Below, one piece after another: positions 48,253 through 58,543 of a stretch of DNA of 64,000 bases. A program made the translations under genes and the position numbers. Each line of letters starts with the position of its first letter. The first letter of the stretch is position 1. The DNA lies in NCBI GenBank assembly GCA_003952965.2, contig CM025853.1:9458541-9522540 (forward strand). Reading direction: 5' to 3'. Under the pieces are notes generated by a model. It was not told the origin of the DNA. It saw only the letters and a program-made list of their open reading frames with translations, and did not search any database. Source of the stretch: Morella rubra (Eukaryota; Streptophyta; Magnoliopsida; Fagales; Myricaceae).

Positions 48253-50671
48253 CTACCTCAACATGTATTCATAAAGGTGTTTGAACACCCTATTTACATA
48301 ACAAGTTTTGCAAAGGCTTATTTTTTGGCTTTTCCTCCCGCGGTCCGCTATAAAGGGTGGGTTGTAGCCATCTGGATAGAGGAGGTAGTCATCTTTGTGG
48401 AAGATCATCCCTCCGTATCTGATGTGAGAATTTATTTCACACATTTGGTCATCATAATTGTGTTGATTTAGAGCATTTTGTATGTGTTTCTTTGCTTAGT
48501 TGTCTAGAATTTGAGGTATTTTACATTTACTGAATTATTAGAAATTCTTGGTATTTTGCAGTTTACATGTGTTTGATTAGGTGAAATTGGGCTGATGTGA
48601 AGAGGCCAAATTCAGGTTAGGTCAACAAAGCAAAACCCTAGTTAGCCCGGTCTAGGCAAACCAGAATACTGTTTGATCAATCGAGTGTAACGGGAGCTAC
48701 AGACATCGGTTTCCAGTTTTGTTTGATTCTATGGAAAGCTAAGACGAAGGCCTAAAACTTTTATGAAGATCCTGAAACCTAGTTACGCCGTTTTGAAGTT
48801 CAAAATCCAGCTGGAAGTCGGGGAACAAATCTGCCAAGAATTTCGGGATTCACCAAGTCAATGAGAGGTTGGGGTCCAGCTCACAATGTGAGGCCAACGT
48901 GTGTTTTTATTTTAAAGAAAACCTAAACATCTATTAGGTTTTGGTGTGCCGCATGAAACAAGAGGAGGAATAAATCAATTGAAGGATTCATTGGAACTAA
49001 CAAAGGAAACTTTCCTTTCTCGGAATTCCTGGAATTCCTGAAACACCCTTCGGTATTTGGAGCATATCTTTTGATATAGAACTCGAATGAGGTCAATCGT
49101 GGTGTCTACGAAAAGCTAAGAGAAAAGGCTACAACTTTCGTGTTTCAGGATTTTCCAAAAAATGAACCGAAAAAGGTGAAAACGGAGCATCAAGTCGGAG
49201 GTCGAGAGAAAACTGCCTTTGGAGAACCCTGTTTTAAGGAAACAAAGAGGTTTTGAAGGAAGGAGGGGGGAGAACGACTAGGGCACGAAAAAAAAGGAGA
49301 GTTTTTCACCACTGGAGAGGAATCTGAAGCTTGGATCAAGGTGAAGAGGACGGAGGCTGAATTGGAGTTTGTCAACAATTGAGATTCTCGATCTACATAT
49401 AGTTCCTTCTTAATCCTTTTATCTTCTCTTCTCTTTGTATAATTTTCATTATGAATTCTAGAGTTGTTTTGATTTATTCTGATTTTGCTATGAACTAATT
49501 TCTATTGCTAAGGCTACGATGTAGCCTCTCCATGACAATTCTGAATCTTATTACCATGTGATCGAAATTTTACCATTCTTTTTGAAGTATACATCATTGA
49601 GTTTAATGCTTTCAATTATCTGGCCAATAGTTGAATGATTTGTTGTGTGCGTGTTAACTCGAGAGATGATGCATGTAGTTTAGCTTCAAATGATGTATGC
49701 CATGAATTGAACGAAAGACAGGAATGTGCCAACGTGATTTGTGCGGCTTTCATTAGAAATATTATTAATCTTAATGTGCTCAATTGCTTCTAAATTCGCA
49801 TTAGACATATCGCGGGTTGTTGTATGTTGGGTAATTCTAATTCTACTCGAGAGAGGGTCTTAGATAAATTAGAATATTTCGCCGTCAAAGAGGTTGATAA
49901 TTGACTGATTGAATGGTTAGGGTTTTGGATTTGATTGGTTAGGTGAGTCGGATGCCTTAGTGTTTTCTTCTTGGGTGAAATTTTCTTTTAAGTTTATTTA
50001 TTTTGTTTCTGCAAATTCAAAATCCACCACTTTTCTTGATTTTTAAATAATTTAGAATTAGAACAATTTCAATAGTTAATAGGTGAGTAGTCCTCGTGGG
50101 TTCGACATCCTTTCTTATTACTATATTACTTGTTACGATTTCGTGCACTTGCAAATTTTCAACAACAGTATCCAACGTGGCGTGTTAGCCAACCTTCTAC
50201 CTTCCTCGTCAGCATTCTCATTCCTTTCCTTTCGAGCTGCGTTCTTAGGCTCCAGATCATCTCCCGAGCTTGCCGACGGAACATTTCTTCTACCGCTGCA
50301 TGATAGAGGATTGCTAGGAAGTAGCGAGCTAATTTATGTTCTTCTGAAGCTCTTCGTAGCATATTTACAACTTTGAGGGTGGCTCCTTCTCCACTGAGTT
50401 GTCGGGCTGCTTCCATGAAAACCTTGTGAGGGTTTTCCATCTCTCAGTATTGCCCTCTGGTCAAGTACCAGATGTCGGTTGGCTGCCAGGGGGTTGAATA
50501 ATATTTGAGATTCATCCTTTTGTAGGATAAATCATTCGCAGCTGGTCGATGGAATTCTTTGGATACCAGTTTGAACCTTTTCCAGTCCTCAACATCTTGC
50601 TTTGCTGTATAGCTAGCAAGGATGGCGAGGACGTCGAGAGGAAGATAAGGGAGTCGATTGGCTTCACCCAT
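48253..50671 (-). pseudogene. F-box protein (At2g35280-like) gene split by an LTR
   Basis: ATG at 50671 (MGEANRLPYLPLDVLAILAS) begins a canonical F-box: LPLDVLAIL, then DWKRFKLVSKEFHRPAANDL. A single in-frame TGA at 50444-50446 (after LTRGQY) is followed in the same frame by ENPHKVFMEAARQLSGEGAT and Sel1-like helices to GWLTRHVGY at about 50170. The reading resumes beyond the inserted LTR at about 48460 with CEINSHIRYGG and ends SLCKTCYVNRVFKHLYEYML at 48253. Everything but the stop and the insertion is in frame, so inactivation looks recent. A TATA box lies upstream. Confidence 0.8.
48461..50164 (+). mobile_element. LTR (1.7 kb) inserted in the F-box gene
   Basis: Begins TGTTGATTTAGAGC and ends AAATTTTCAACA. 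The 3' end contains CTCGTGGGTTCGACATCC and TTACTTGTTACGATTTCGTG, a signature of Tat/Athila-type Ty3 LTR 3' ends, from memory. No internal retroelement sequence or PBS follows. The flanking bases (AATTG and ACAGT) do not match, so the insertion either lost its duplication or was accompanied by a small deletion. F-box coding sequence flanks it on both sides. Confidence 0.72.
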
Positions 50672-51303
50672 TTTTGCTAAAGTTGCTCTCTCTTCTTTTT
50701 TGCCATCCTCGGACGTATGTTTGCCCTTTTATAAACATTGTTGCCGACGTGTTCATTTGATCGTAGTCTTCATGGGCACGTACGGGACATCAATGTGGCC
50801 TTATTTCCGAATTTATTTTGGCATGTTCTCAAATTTTCCCTTAGAAAACGCCTCGCTTACCTTCCACGATGATGGGTATTTTGGTAATCTGGTGTGTTCG
50901 CCTGCTTTTTTGCATAAATGCCTTCGATTCAAGTGATCGTGGTTTGGTGGGCTCTGCTTTGGGATTTTTAGAAAATCTCTGACGTGTCATCTTCCGTATC
51001 TGGATACCATATCGTCCTTTGAGAAACCGCGCCGTTGGGGTTGCTCTCCTACGCGACTGTTGAGCTACAAGTTTAATTTGCGTCGTTTCAAACTTCTCGA
51101 TGAATCTTTTGAAATGGTGCATCCTTATCGAGGGCATTCTAGTCATTGTGCCCTTCCTATTTAGGTCTGCTCTCTCGAATTCAACCTTTACGCCCTTTTC
51201 TTATTTTCCAAGCTTCCCTTCCTGCATTCTGGTTCTTCCTGATTCTCCACTTTCTGTCTCTTACTTCGTTTTTGCCCTTTATCCGCCTTTTTGCTTCTGT
51301 GCA
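50672..51303. other. Divergent upstream region between F-box gene and Tat antisense ORF
   Basis: Two gene starts face away from each other 633 bp apart. The F-box TATA is at 50726-50733. Toward the plus-strand ORF, a CT-rich leader (51180-51300) and a CTATTTAGG stretch near 51155 could be a promoter. No ORF is credible here. The boundary of the Tat element should lie within or near this region, but I see no LTR end. Confidence 0.45.
50726..50733 (-). promoter_or_regulatory. TATA box of the second F-box gene
   Basis: TATAAAAG on minus, 55 bp upstream of the ATG at 50671. Confidence 0.55.
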
Positions 51304-53703
51304 ATGGCCAATGCTAGTGGTTCTTCGAGTGGTGTTACTAAAACTCCGAGGGTACCTGAGAGGCGTGAGGGCCATTGGGGCCCTAGTCAGATGATGGAGG
51401 CCAATTTTGAGGTTTTCTACACTGAGTACCATTTCCCAAGAGGGGCTTGTTTTCTCCTTTTGTTTGAAAATGAGACCCCATACACCAATGGGGATTTGGG
51501 AGAGATATGCTTCTTTGAGGCCCCACTGAAATCAGGGGTAAGATTTCCTTTTCCTTTAAGTGTCCGAAAGATTTTGAGATCTCTACATCTTTCTCCAACC
51601 CAAATCGTTCCCAATGCTTAGAGGGTTTTGTTGGGTTGCGCTGTTATGTGGCCCTTTTATCTAAGGCACGAATGTCAGTTAACCCTGAGGGAGTTCTTGT
51701 GATTTTATACACCCATTTGCTCCACTTACGATAGCAAATTTTGGTATTTTCGCCCTTTTAAAGAGAAAGTTTCCCTTATCTCTTCTTATCCTGATAATAA
51801 CAAGGGATGTCGTGAACACTATTTTTTCATGTCTGGTTTTGGATGGGAACGTTTTCACCATGAGGAGCTGAAGGGTCACTCTTCCTTGTGCCGGGTGTTT
51901 GGCATTGTCCCAGATCATTACAGAAAAGATGTTACGAACCTTACTTCGGAGGAGCGGGCCCGTGTAGATACCTTACTTCGGAGGAGAGAGACCGTGTAGA
52001 TGCCGTTACTGGGATTGGCTCCATGGATTGGAGTGTTATGGTCAGTAGGGAGAATGAAGGTCTCTTAGGGTATGCTGCGTCTTAGCCCCTTTCTAGGGTG
52101 AATCCTCCTCTCCGGATTGGGAAGCGTTCCCATGATCGTTCTCCACGTGACAGCTCCAAGACTAGTTCTCGCCTATCTTTGGGTGGCGCTTCTTTTAAAC
52201 GGAGGCATTCTCATGAAGCTGAGGGTCCTTCCCATTGTTCAAGAAGAGGAAGATGTCTCCTCCCGTTCCTTCTTTTGCTATGGGGGAGGAGAGTGAGGCT
52301 CCTTTGAGCCGTAAGCCTTCGAGAAGCGATACGGACAGCGGTTGGTGCTTCTTGTTGTGAACTCTTTCTTTTTCCCCTCTGCATGTGGATATGTTGTGAC
52401 TTTGCCATTTGTTTACAGGTTCTCAAGGTTGGGGCTCTCGCTAGGGACCCTTCTTCTTCTATTCTTGGTCGGCCATCTTTGTCCCCTAGGGTTTGGGAGG
52501 AACTCTTAGCCCAGTCACCACACCGACTTCGGATATGTCTGAAACTCCTATCGTAAATAGCTCGGAGGCTAGTGGTGAGGACATGCCTAATGCTCCCTCG
52601 GGCACTCAGAACACAATCTTACTGTCCAATTCCAATTCTTCGAGTAGATCGAATTTGCCTAAGGTTGGAATTGATCTTGGAGCTCATTCTGGCATGTTTC
52701 CACCATCGGGTGTCTTATCTGCAATCCCTTCATCAGCAGAAGTGCCTTTTTTAGAGCTGCCAAGTGTATTTAGAGTCACTATTGTTGGTGGCTTGGACAC
52801 TTCTATGCCTGTATTGGTTGGTGTGCCCAGCACACAGGCAGTTCACGTTGGTGGTGGCTTCGAGGTGCCCCCAAATCTTTCGGCTAGAGGTAAAGGGCAA
52901 GCTGTCAGCCCTACCACCTCGGATAACCTCGGAGAATCTGACACTGAGCTTCCAGCCTCTCCTGCATGGCATTCAAGGCCTTATGCCTAGCCTCTTTTGA
53001 TTGAGGAGCTAATGAGGGATTCTTTCTTGCTTTCCCGCCATGTAAAAGTTGAGAGGATTGTGCGGGGCCTTTCTCAAGGTGTGACAATGTTTGCTGCCCA
53101 AGATGCCACTGAGTTGTCGCATGAAGAGGAGTTCGAGTCTACTCGCCTGAGGCTGCGACGGCTTAAAGGCGAACTAGAAGATCAGAAGAAGCTAGTTGTT
53201 GAGTTATGAATTTGGCTCGCGGTGTTCATTCCCAAGCTCAAACATATGAGTCCAGGGTGACAACTTTGGAAAACGACATCGCTTCTCAAGATGCCACAAT
53301 TGTCGAGTAAAGGCGGGTTGTTAATGCACTCGAGCAGGGTCGTGTGGACTTTGAGCTGGACTTGTCTCGGCAAAAGCGGCAGTTTTGGAACGCTTGAGTA
53401 AGTTTCACGCATCTTCAGCAAGGAAGGAAGAGGCATTGCAGGCTGAAATGACGGAGATTCGTCACGCTATGCTTGAGGCCGCTGATTCCTTTACTGCTTA
53501 AAAGAAGAACCTGGAGGAGAGTCGCAATGGCCTTAACCTTCGCGGCAGCAATGCTCGCTTTTCCCGATAATCCTATGGTTTTCGCACTCAAGTGCATTGG
53601 TGCAGTCACAACAGTCCTTATCATAGCTTACATGCGTGAGGGGAGCTGTTTTAAGGATCGCGAAGAGGAGTGTGACAAGGAAATTTTGCCAGTTCCTTGT
53701 TGA
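51304..53703 (+). pseudogene. Antisense ORF of the Tat element (Transposase_28-like)
   Basis: ATG at 51304 (MANASGSSSG). The conserved part at 51530-51650 reads RFPFPLSVRKILRSLHLSPT, QIVPNA, then TAG where the family has tryptophan, then RVLLGCAVMWPF, matching the 'putative gypsy-type transposon' (Transposase_28) domain from memory. Further pieces include CREHYFFMSGFGWERF near 51815 and LTSEERARVDTLLRRRE near 51940. A likely intron spans about 52335-52420, ending TTGTTTACAG. A serine/proline-rich linker (52493-52990) and a coiled coil (RLRLRRLKGELEDQKKLVVE, near 53140) follow, and the end is near 53703. Many stops make it a pseudogene. Its function is unknown even in intact elements. Confidence 0.65.
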
Positions 53704-54036
53704 GGACTTAGGAACTCGTGGCACTCATTTGCCTCTTGCGGAAGATTAGAATTTGTAGTAACATTCTGTAGCTTTCTTTGGATTTGGTTGTACCTTTGAA
53801 CATTTGGGACTTGCTTTTTTCTATCTTCAATTCGGTTGAATTTGATACTTGATCATCTCTGTCTTGAGCTTTATTTGTTTCTTATCATGGCCATCGGCTA
53901 CACACTTTGTAATCTGCTCTCATCATTCGGATCCTATTGGATTTGATTGTTTGTCCCTTACTTGTACTTTTGTTGTGAACTTTTAAGAATCCTGGGACCA
54001 ATTGGGGTCTGTTGTTCTTTAAGGCCGTACATGAGC

Positions 54037-54546
54037 ATGACCGGGAATCCTAATTTTTCAAGATAATCTGGGGACTTCATTTTGGATGCAACTGGGAACC
54101 GCAGTTCTCTGATCTAGAGGGAGACTGGGAACCTTAGTTCCCCTAAGTCTTTTGTTGTGGACGCAACTGGGAAACGGAGTCCTCCGAGGTCGTCTTTCTC
54201 TTGAGGAGACTTGGAACCTTAGTTCTCCTAAGTCTTTTGTTGTGGACAAAACTAGGAATCGAGGTTCTCCTTGGTCGTCTTACTCTTGAGGAGACTAGGA
54301 ACCTTAGTTATCCAAAGTCTTATATGGTGGATGCGACTGGGAACCGGGGTTCTCCGAGGTCGTCTTACACTTGAGTAGACTAGGAACCTTAGTTCTCCTA
54401 AGTCTTTTGTTGTGGATGTGACTGGGAACCAGGGTTCTTCGAGGTCATCTTACTCTTTAGGAGACTGGGAACCTTAGTTGTTCTAAGTCTTTTGTTGTGG
54501 ATGCGACTGGGAACCAGGGTTCTCCGAGGTCATCTTACTCTTGAGG
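54037..54546. repeat. 85 bp minisatellite, five exact-length units plus a degenerate one
   Basis: Units at 54122-54206, 54207-54291, 54292-54376, 54377-54461 and 54462-54546, each exactly 85 bp and starting AGACT.GGAACCTTAGTT. A decayed unit precedes them (54037-54121). Each unit is itself a dimer: the first half has ACTGGGAACCTTAGTTCTCC and the second ACTGGGAACCGGGGTTCTCC. It lies just downstream of pol, between it and the antisense ORF. Confidence 0.92.
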
Positions 54547-54681
54547 AATGTAGTCCATCGTCTTTATTTGACAAATAATTTTGATGAGAACTTCAGATTT
54601 TTCATTTATAGCGAACAGTAATAAAAACATCAAATTATAACATAAGTGTAATCACATGGTGATGGATAGAGCCGAGATGTC

Positions 54682-57600
54682 TATGCATAATATTTCCTAA
54701 GGTACATTGAATTCCATGGATGTAGTAATGCTTTTCCCTAAAGGTCCTCCAAATAGTATGTTCCTGGTCGTTTGAATCCAACAACATGATACGGGCCTTC
54801 CCAATTTGGATGTAGCTTGCCTTGTTGTGGATCCTTCATCCTTGGTAACATCTCTTTGAGGACTACATCTCCCGGGATAAAATGGCGTGGTCTATCCTTG
54901 GCATTGTAATAATTGGTGATTTTCTGCTTGTATGCTTCTGTCTTGAGTCGTGCTTCTTCTCTCCTCTCTTCTAGTAGATCGAGATCTAGCTTATTTTCTT
55001 CTTCATTGCTTTTGTGAGTGAAAATCATAACCCGAGGTGAGTGAGCTCCTATTTTGACTGGGATCACACCTTCGGTTCCATAGGTGAGAGCGAACGGGGT
55101 TTCTCCTATGGATGCCCTGACAGTGGTGCGGTAAGCCCACAATACTCCGAGTAGTTCTTCATCCCGTATACCCTAATGCTCATCGATCTTCGTTTTGATG
55201 ATCTTTAGCAGTGATCGGTTTGCCAAGTCTACTGCCCATTGGCTTGTGGATAGTATTGGGACGAGTAGTGATTCTCGATATTGAGTTCTTCACAGAAGTC
55301 TCGAAAATTCTTGCTGTCAAACAGTTTGCCATTGTTCATGATTTTGGCTTGAGGTAACCCGAAACAACAGATGATATTTCTCCAAACGAACTTCCAAACA
55401 TTTTGTTCAATGATCTTTGCCAGTGGTTCAGCTTCCACCCATTTGGTAAATAGTCGATAGCAACTATCAAGAACTTCAATTGTCTTCGTCCCATCAGGAA
55501 AGGACCAAGGATGTCGATTCCCAATTGCATGAATGGGTACTGGGCACTGACAATTGTCATCTTCTCCGCTGGGGTATTTATGAGGTTGGCGAATCTTTGG
55601 CACGTCTCACATTTCCGCACTATGTCTTCAGCATCAGCATGCAATTTGGGCCAGAAGAACCCAGCTTGAATGACTTTTTGAGACAAAGTTCTTGCTCCTG
55701 AGTGGTTTCCATATATTTCGTCATGTACTTCCCGAAGTGCACAGTTCGCATCTCAGGCATCGAGGCAACGCAATAGTGGCTTCGAAAGACTTCGGTGATA
55801 TAAATTTCCATCTATGATGGTATACCACGATGCTATCCTTTTGAACTTCTACTTTTGCTGTTTGTCAACACCGGGATCTTCCTCATGCAGTGTCTTCATG
55901 ATTGGTAGTCGCCAATCACCCAGTTCGACTTGATCAATCGTACGAATCTCAGACACAACGCCGATGGATCGTATGGTTCCTCATCCTTTGAACATGTCGG
56001 TCATCCCTGATACCTCGGGGAATATGCTGGATCTCGAAGGTTTCAATGCCTTCTTTAATCTCCAGCACGTGCTTCAGGTAAGTTGCCATTCTTTCATCCC
56101 GAGCTTCGAAGTTTCCCGTGAGTTGTCCTATTACTAGTTGAGGGTCTGAATGAACACTAGAATGTTTTCCTTCTAGGAGTTCTATCGTGAGGTGGCCAGC
56201 TATAGGGGCTTCATATTTAGCTTCGTTATTCATGGGTGAATATTCCAGCTTAATCCCAAACTCGATTCGCTCCTCTTCAAGTATCTCGATGACTACTCCC
56301 ACACCTCCTACTTCGCAATTGGATGACCCATTCATGTAGATTTCCCATGGCTTTGGTTTGGCTATCTTTTCTTGGGATGTCGAGGTTGTAAGCTCTGTAA
56401 CGAAGTCGGCTACTGGTTGTCCTTTAATCGCAATTCGTGGTCGGTATTCTATATCAAATTCTTCAAGCTCCATGGACCATTTGACCAATCTTCCCGAGGC
56501 ATATGGTTTGCCTAAGGTCTGCCGCAATGGTTGATCTATCATAATGATTATGGGGTGTGCTTGGAAGTATGGTCTCAACTTCCATGCTGTGATGATAACA
56601 GCTAATGGTAGCTTATCGATATCAAGATATCGGGGTTCAACTCCTTGCAATGCCTTGCTTACATAGTATATCGGTCACTGAACGCCGTTGTCATCTCTTA
56701 TGGGGTGTAGTGCTTATTGCTACATCCGAGATGGCGACGTAGAGATAAAGAGGTTCTCCTGGTATAGGAGAGCTCAGAAGTAGGGGATTCACGAGGTAGC
56801 TCTTTAACTCTTCAAATGCTGTTTGACATTATTCTATCCATTTGAAGGCTTTTTAGAAGTGTTTTAAAGAATGGCAGGCATTTGTTCATGGCACGAGCAA
56901 CGAACCTATTCAAAGAGGTTATCCGCTGGTAATTCATTGTAATTCCTTGACATTCTTCGGCTGCTGCATATCCAGAATGACCTTGATTTTTTCTAGATTG
57001 GCATCAATTCCTCGTTGGGATATAAGGAATCCTAGAAATTTTCTAGAGGATACACCAAAAGCACATTTTGCTGGATTCAAGCGCATCTAGTAAGCTTGAA
57101 GTACGTCAAAGGCTTCGGCGAGGTTGGTGACGTGGTGTGCTGATTCCTACGTTTTAACCAGTAAATCATCAACATAACTCTATCTGATTCTGGAACATCA
57201 GATTGACCAGCCTTTGATAAGTAGGTCTTGTATTTTTCAGACCAAAGGGCATTACCTGATAACAGTAAGTCTCACGATCTATTGTGAATGAGTTACACTC
57301 TTGGTCTAATGTATGCATTTTGATCTAGTTGTATCCTAAGAAAGCATCCATGAAGCTTAGGAGCTGGTGTCCTACCGTTGAATCCACTAAGGAATCAATT
57401 CTTGGGAGTGGATAACAATCTTTTGGACAAGCTTTTGTTCAGATCGGTGTAATCCACGCACATTCGCCATTTTCTGTTCCCCTTCTTCACCATGATTACA
57501 TTTGCCAGCCAGCTAGGATAATCAACTTCCCTGATGAATTGGGATTTGATCAACTTCCCAACCTCTTCTTTGATTGTTTGACTGCGCTCCGAGGCGAAAC

Positions 57601-57875
57601 GCTTCTTACGTTGTATGACTGGCTTGATCTCGGGTAGTATGTTCAACCTGTGAGTGATAACTTCCGGATCTATCCCTAGCATGTCTTCATGTGACCAAGC
57701 GAAGACTTCATGGTAAGTTGACACCATGGCGTGCAGTCTGTTCAGTGTGACTCGTCCTATAATGGCATTATAGGAAGATTCTCCCTCGAGGATTAAGAAT
57801 GTTACAAAGAGCGATGCTTCACACTGGTGTTCTCCTACCGTGAATGGCAATTCTTTTATCCCGAGAGTATGCACA
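54682..57875 (-). pseudogene. pol: Tat pol: protease end, RT, dual RNase H, integrase (broken)
   Basis: Reading down from 57875. Protease tail LILEGESSYNAIIGR, then RT with FASERSQTIKEEVGKLI, IREVDYPSWLANVIMVKKGN and KWRMCVDYTDLNK. The YVDD box is at 57165-57176, followed by one stop. The RNase H end and connection are at 56400-56650. A second, archaeal-type RNase H at 55960-56320 starts WEIYMNGSSN, where the usual aspartate is asparagine, and has NNEAKYEA and HSDPQLVIGQL. Integrase at 54738-55690 has CETCQRFA, GIDILGPF and the C-terminal YNAKDRPRHFIPGDVVLKEM and WEGPYHVVGF. Stops and frameshifts are scattered, and a TAG follows YYLEDL. The second RNase H is diagnostic for the Tat lineage. 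Confidence 0.85.
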
Positions 57876-58033
57876 TGCAAGTCTTTTTCTCTAGTAGTTC
57901 TCATCACTTCTATCTCATCCCTTGCCTTCGCTAGTTGGTGTTGTAGACTAGAAGACTGTGTAGTTAAAATTGATGAACGCGGAGGCTTATCCGCACATGC
58001 TAATCCCCGAACATATCCGAACTTCTTTCCCAA
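57395..58033 (-). CDS. Chimeric ORF: CACTA coiled coil fused to Tat protease/RT
   Basis: A 212-codon open frame crosses the junction at 57875/57876. Its first ~52 residues (MGKKFGYVRGL to KARDEIEVMRTTREKDLH) come from the CACTA Transposase_24-type protein; the matching text at 24070-24110 diverges exactly after GACTTGCA. The remainder is Tat protease tail and RT start to VDYTDLNK. The fusion is in frame, probably by chance, as the upstream CACTA exons carry a stop and the RT is cut short. There is no evidence of expression. I list it because it is the longest uninterrupted frame of the region and would otherwise be misread as one gene. Confidence 0.6.
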   Translation of the reverse strand: MGKKFGYVRGLACADKPPRSSILTTQSSSLQHQLAKARDEIEVMRTTREKDLHVHTLGIKELPFTVGEHQCEASLFVTFLILEGESSYNAIIGRVTLNRLHAMVSTYHEVFAWSHEDMLGIDPEVITHRLNILPEIKPVIQRKKRFASERSQTIKEEVGKLIKSQFIREVDYPSWLANVIMVKKGNRKWRMCVDYTDLNKSLSKRLLSTPKN

Positions 58034-58543
58034 TATCTCGGAATATACTTCAATTTCAGTGTAAGTCTTCCCTTTTAAATCACACTAGCGCTGGAAGGCA
58101 TCCATCATTCTTGAAAAAATGACAATAATTACCAGAAACATTAAAGTAGATAACTATACATAAATTACATAAATTAGATTAAAATGAAAGCAACTTGCAT
58201 AAATTTCTTTCTCCCTTCCGAGGTCCAAACACCATCTTTGTTTGTATAATTATTCTTATACAGCTCTCTAGGATTGATATTCCTGCTTTCTTGATTTTTC
58301 TACATGGAAATAGCATAAAGTTATTGACAAACAATATCAATAAAATTTAAAATTTAGTTCTTAACTTACCATGCAAGCTCGAGTGCGCTGGAACGAGCGT
58401 GAACCAGCAGCGTGGTTCACAATCAACTTTGATCTATTCTTTTATTTTGCTCGCTTCGTTTCTGCGATATTTTATGTAATTAGATATTAAAAGAATGTTA
58501 TATTTAAGCAACGGGTTTTTCTAAATCACGTACCATAAATGCT

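Larger units (their letters stand above)
51304..57875 (-). mobile_element. Tat-type Ty3 element, truncated at both ends
   Basis: The order on minus is protease end, RT, RNase H, a second archaeal-like RNase H, integrase, a tandem repeat region, then an ORF in the opposite orientation. This arrangement is the one known for Tat-lineage elements of the Grande/RIRE2/Retand kind. The 5' side (LTR, gag) is cut at 57875 by fusion to CACTA sequence. No 3' LTR is recognised beyond 51304. Confidence 0.78.

Noticed and set aside
48461..50164. Normal intron of the F-box gene
   Set aside because: It has LTR-type TGTTGA/TCAACA ends and an LTR 3' signature, and no GT/AG borders fit the coding frame cleanly. 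An intron cannot be fully excluded without an orthologue.
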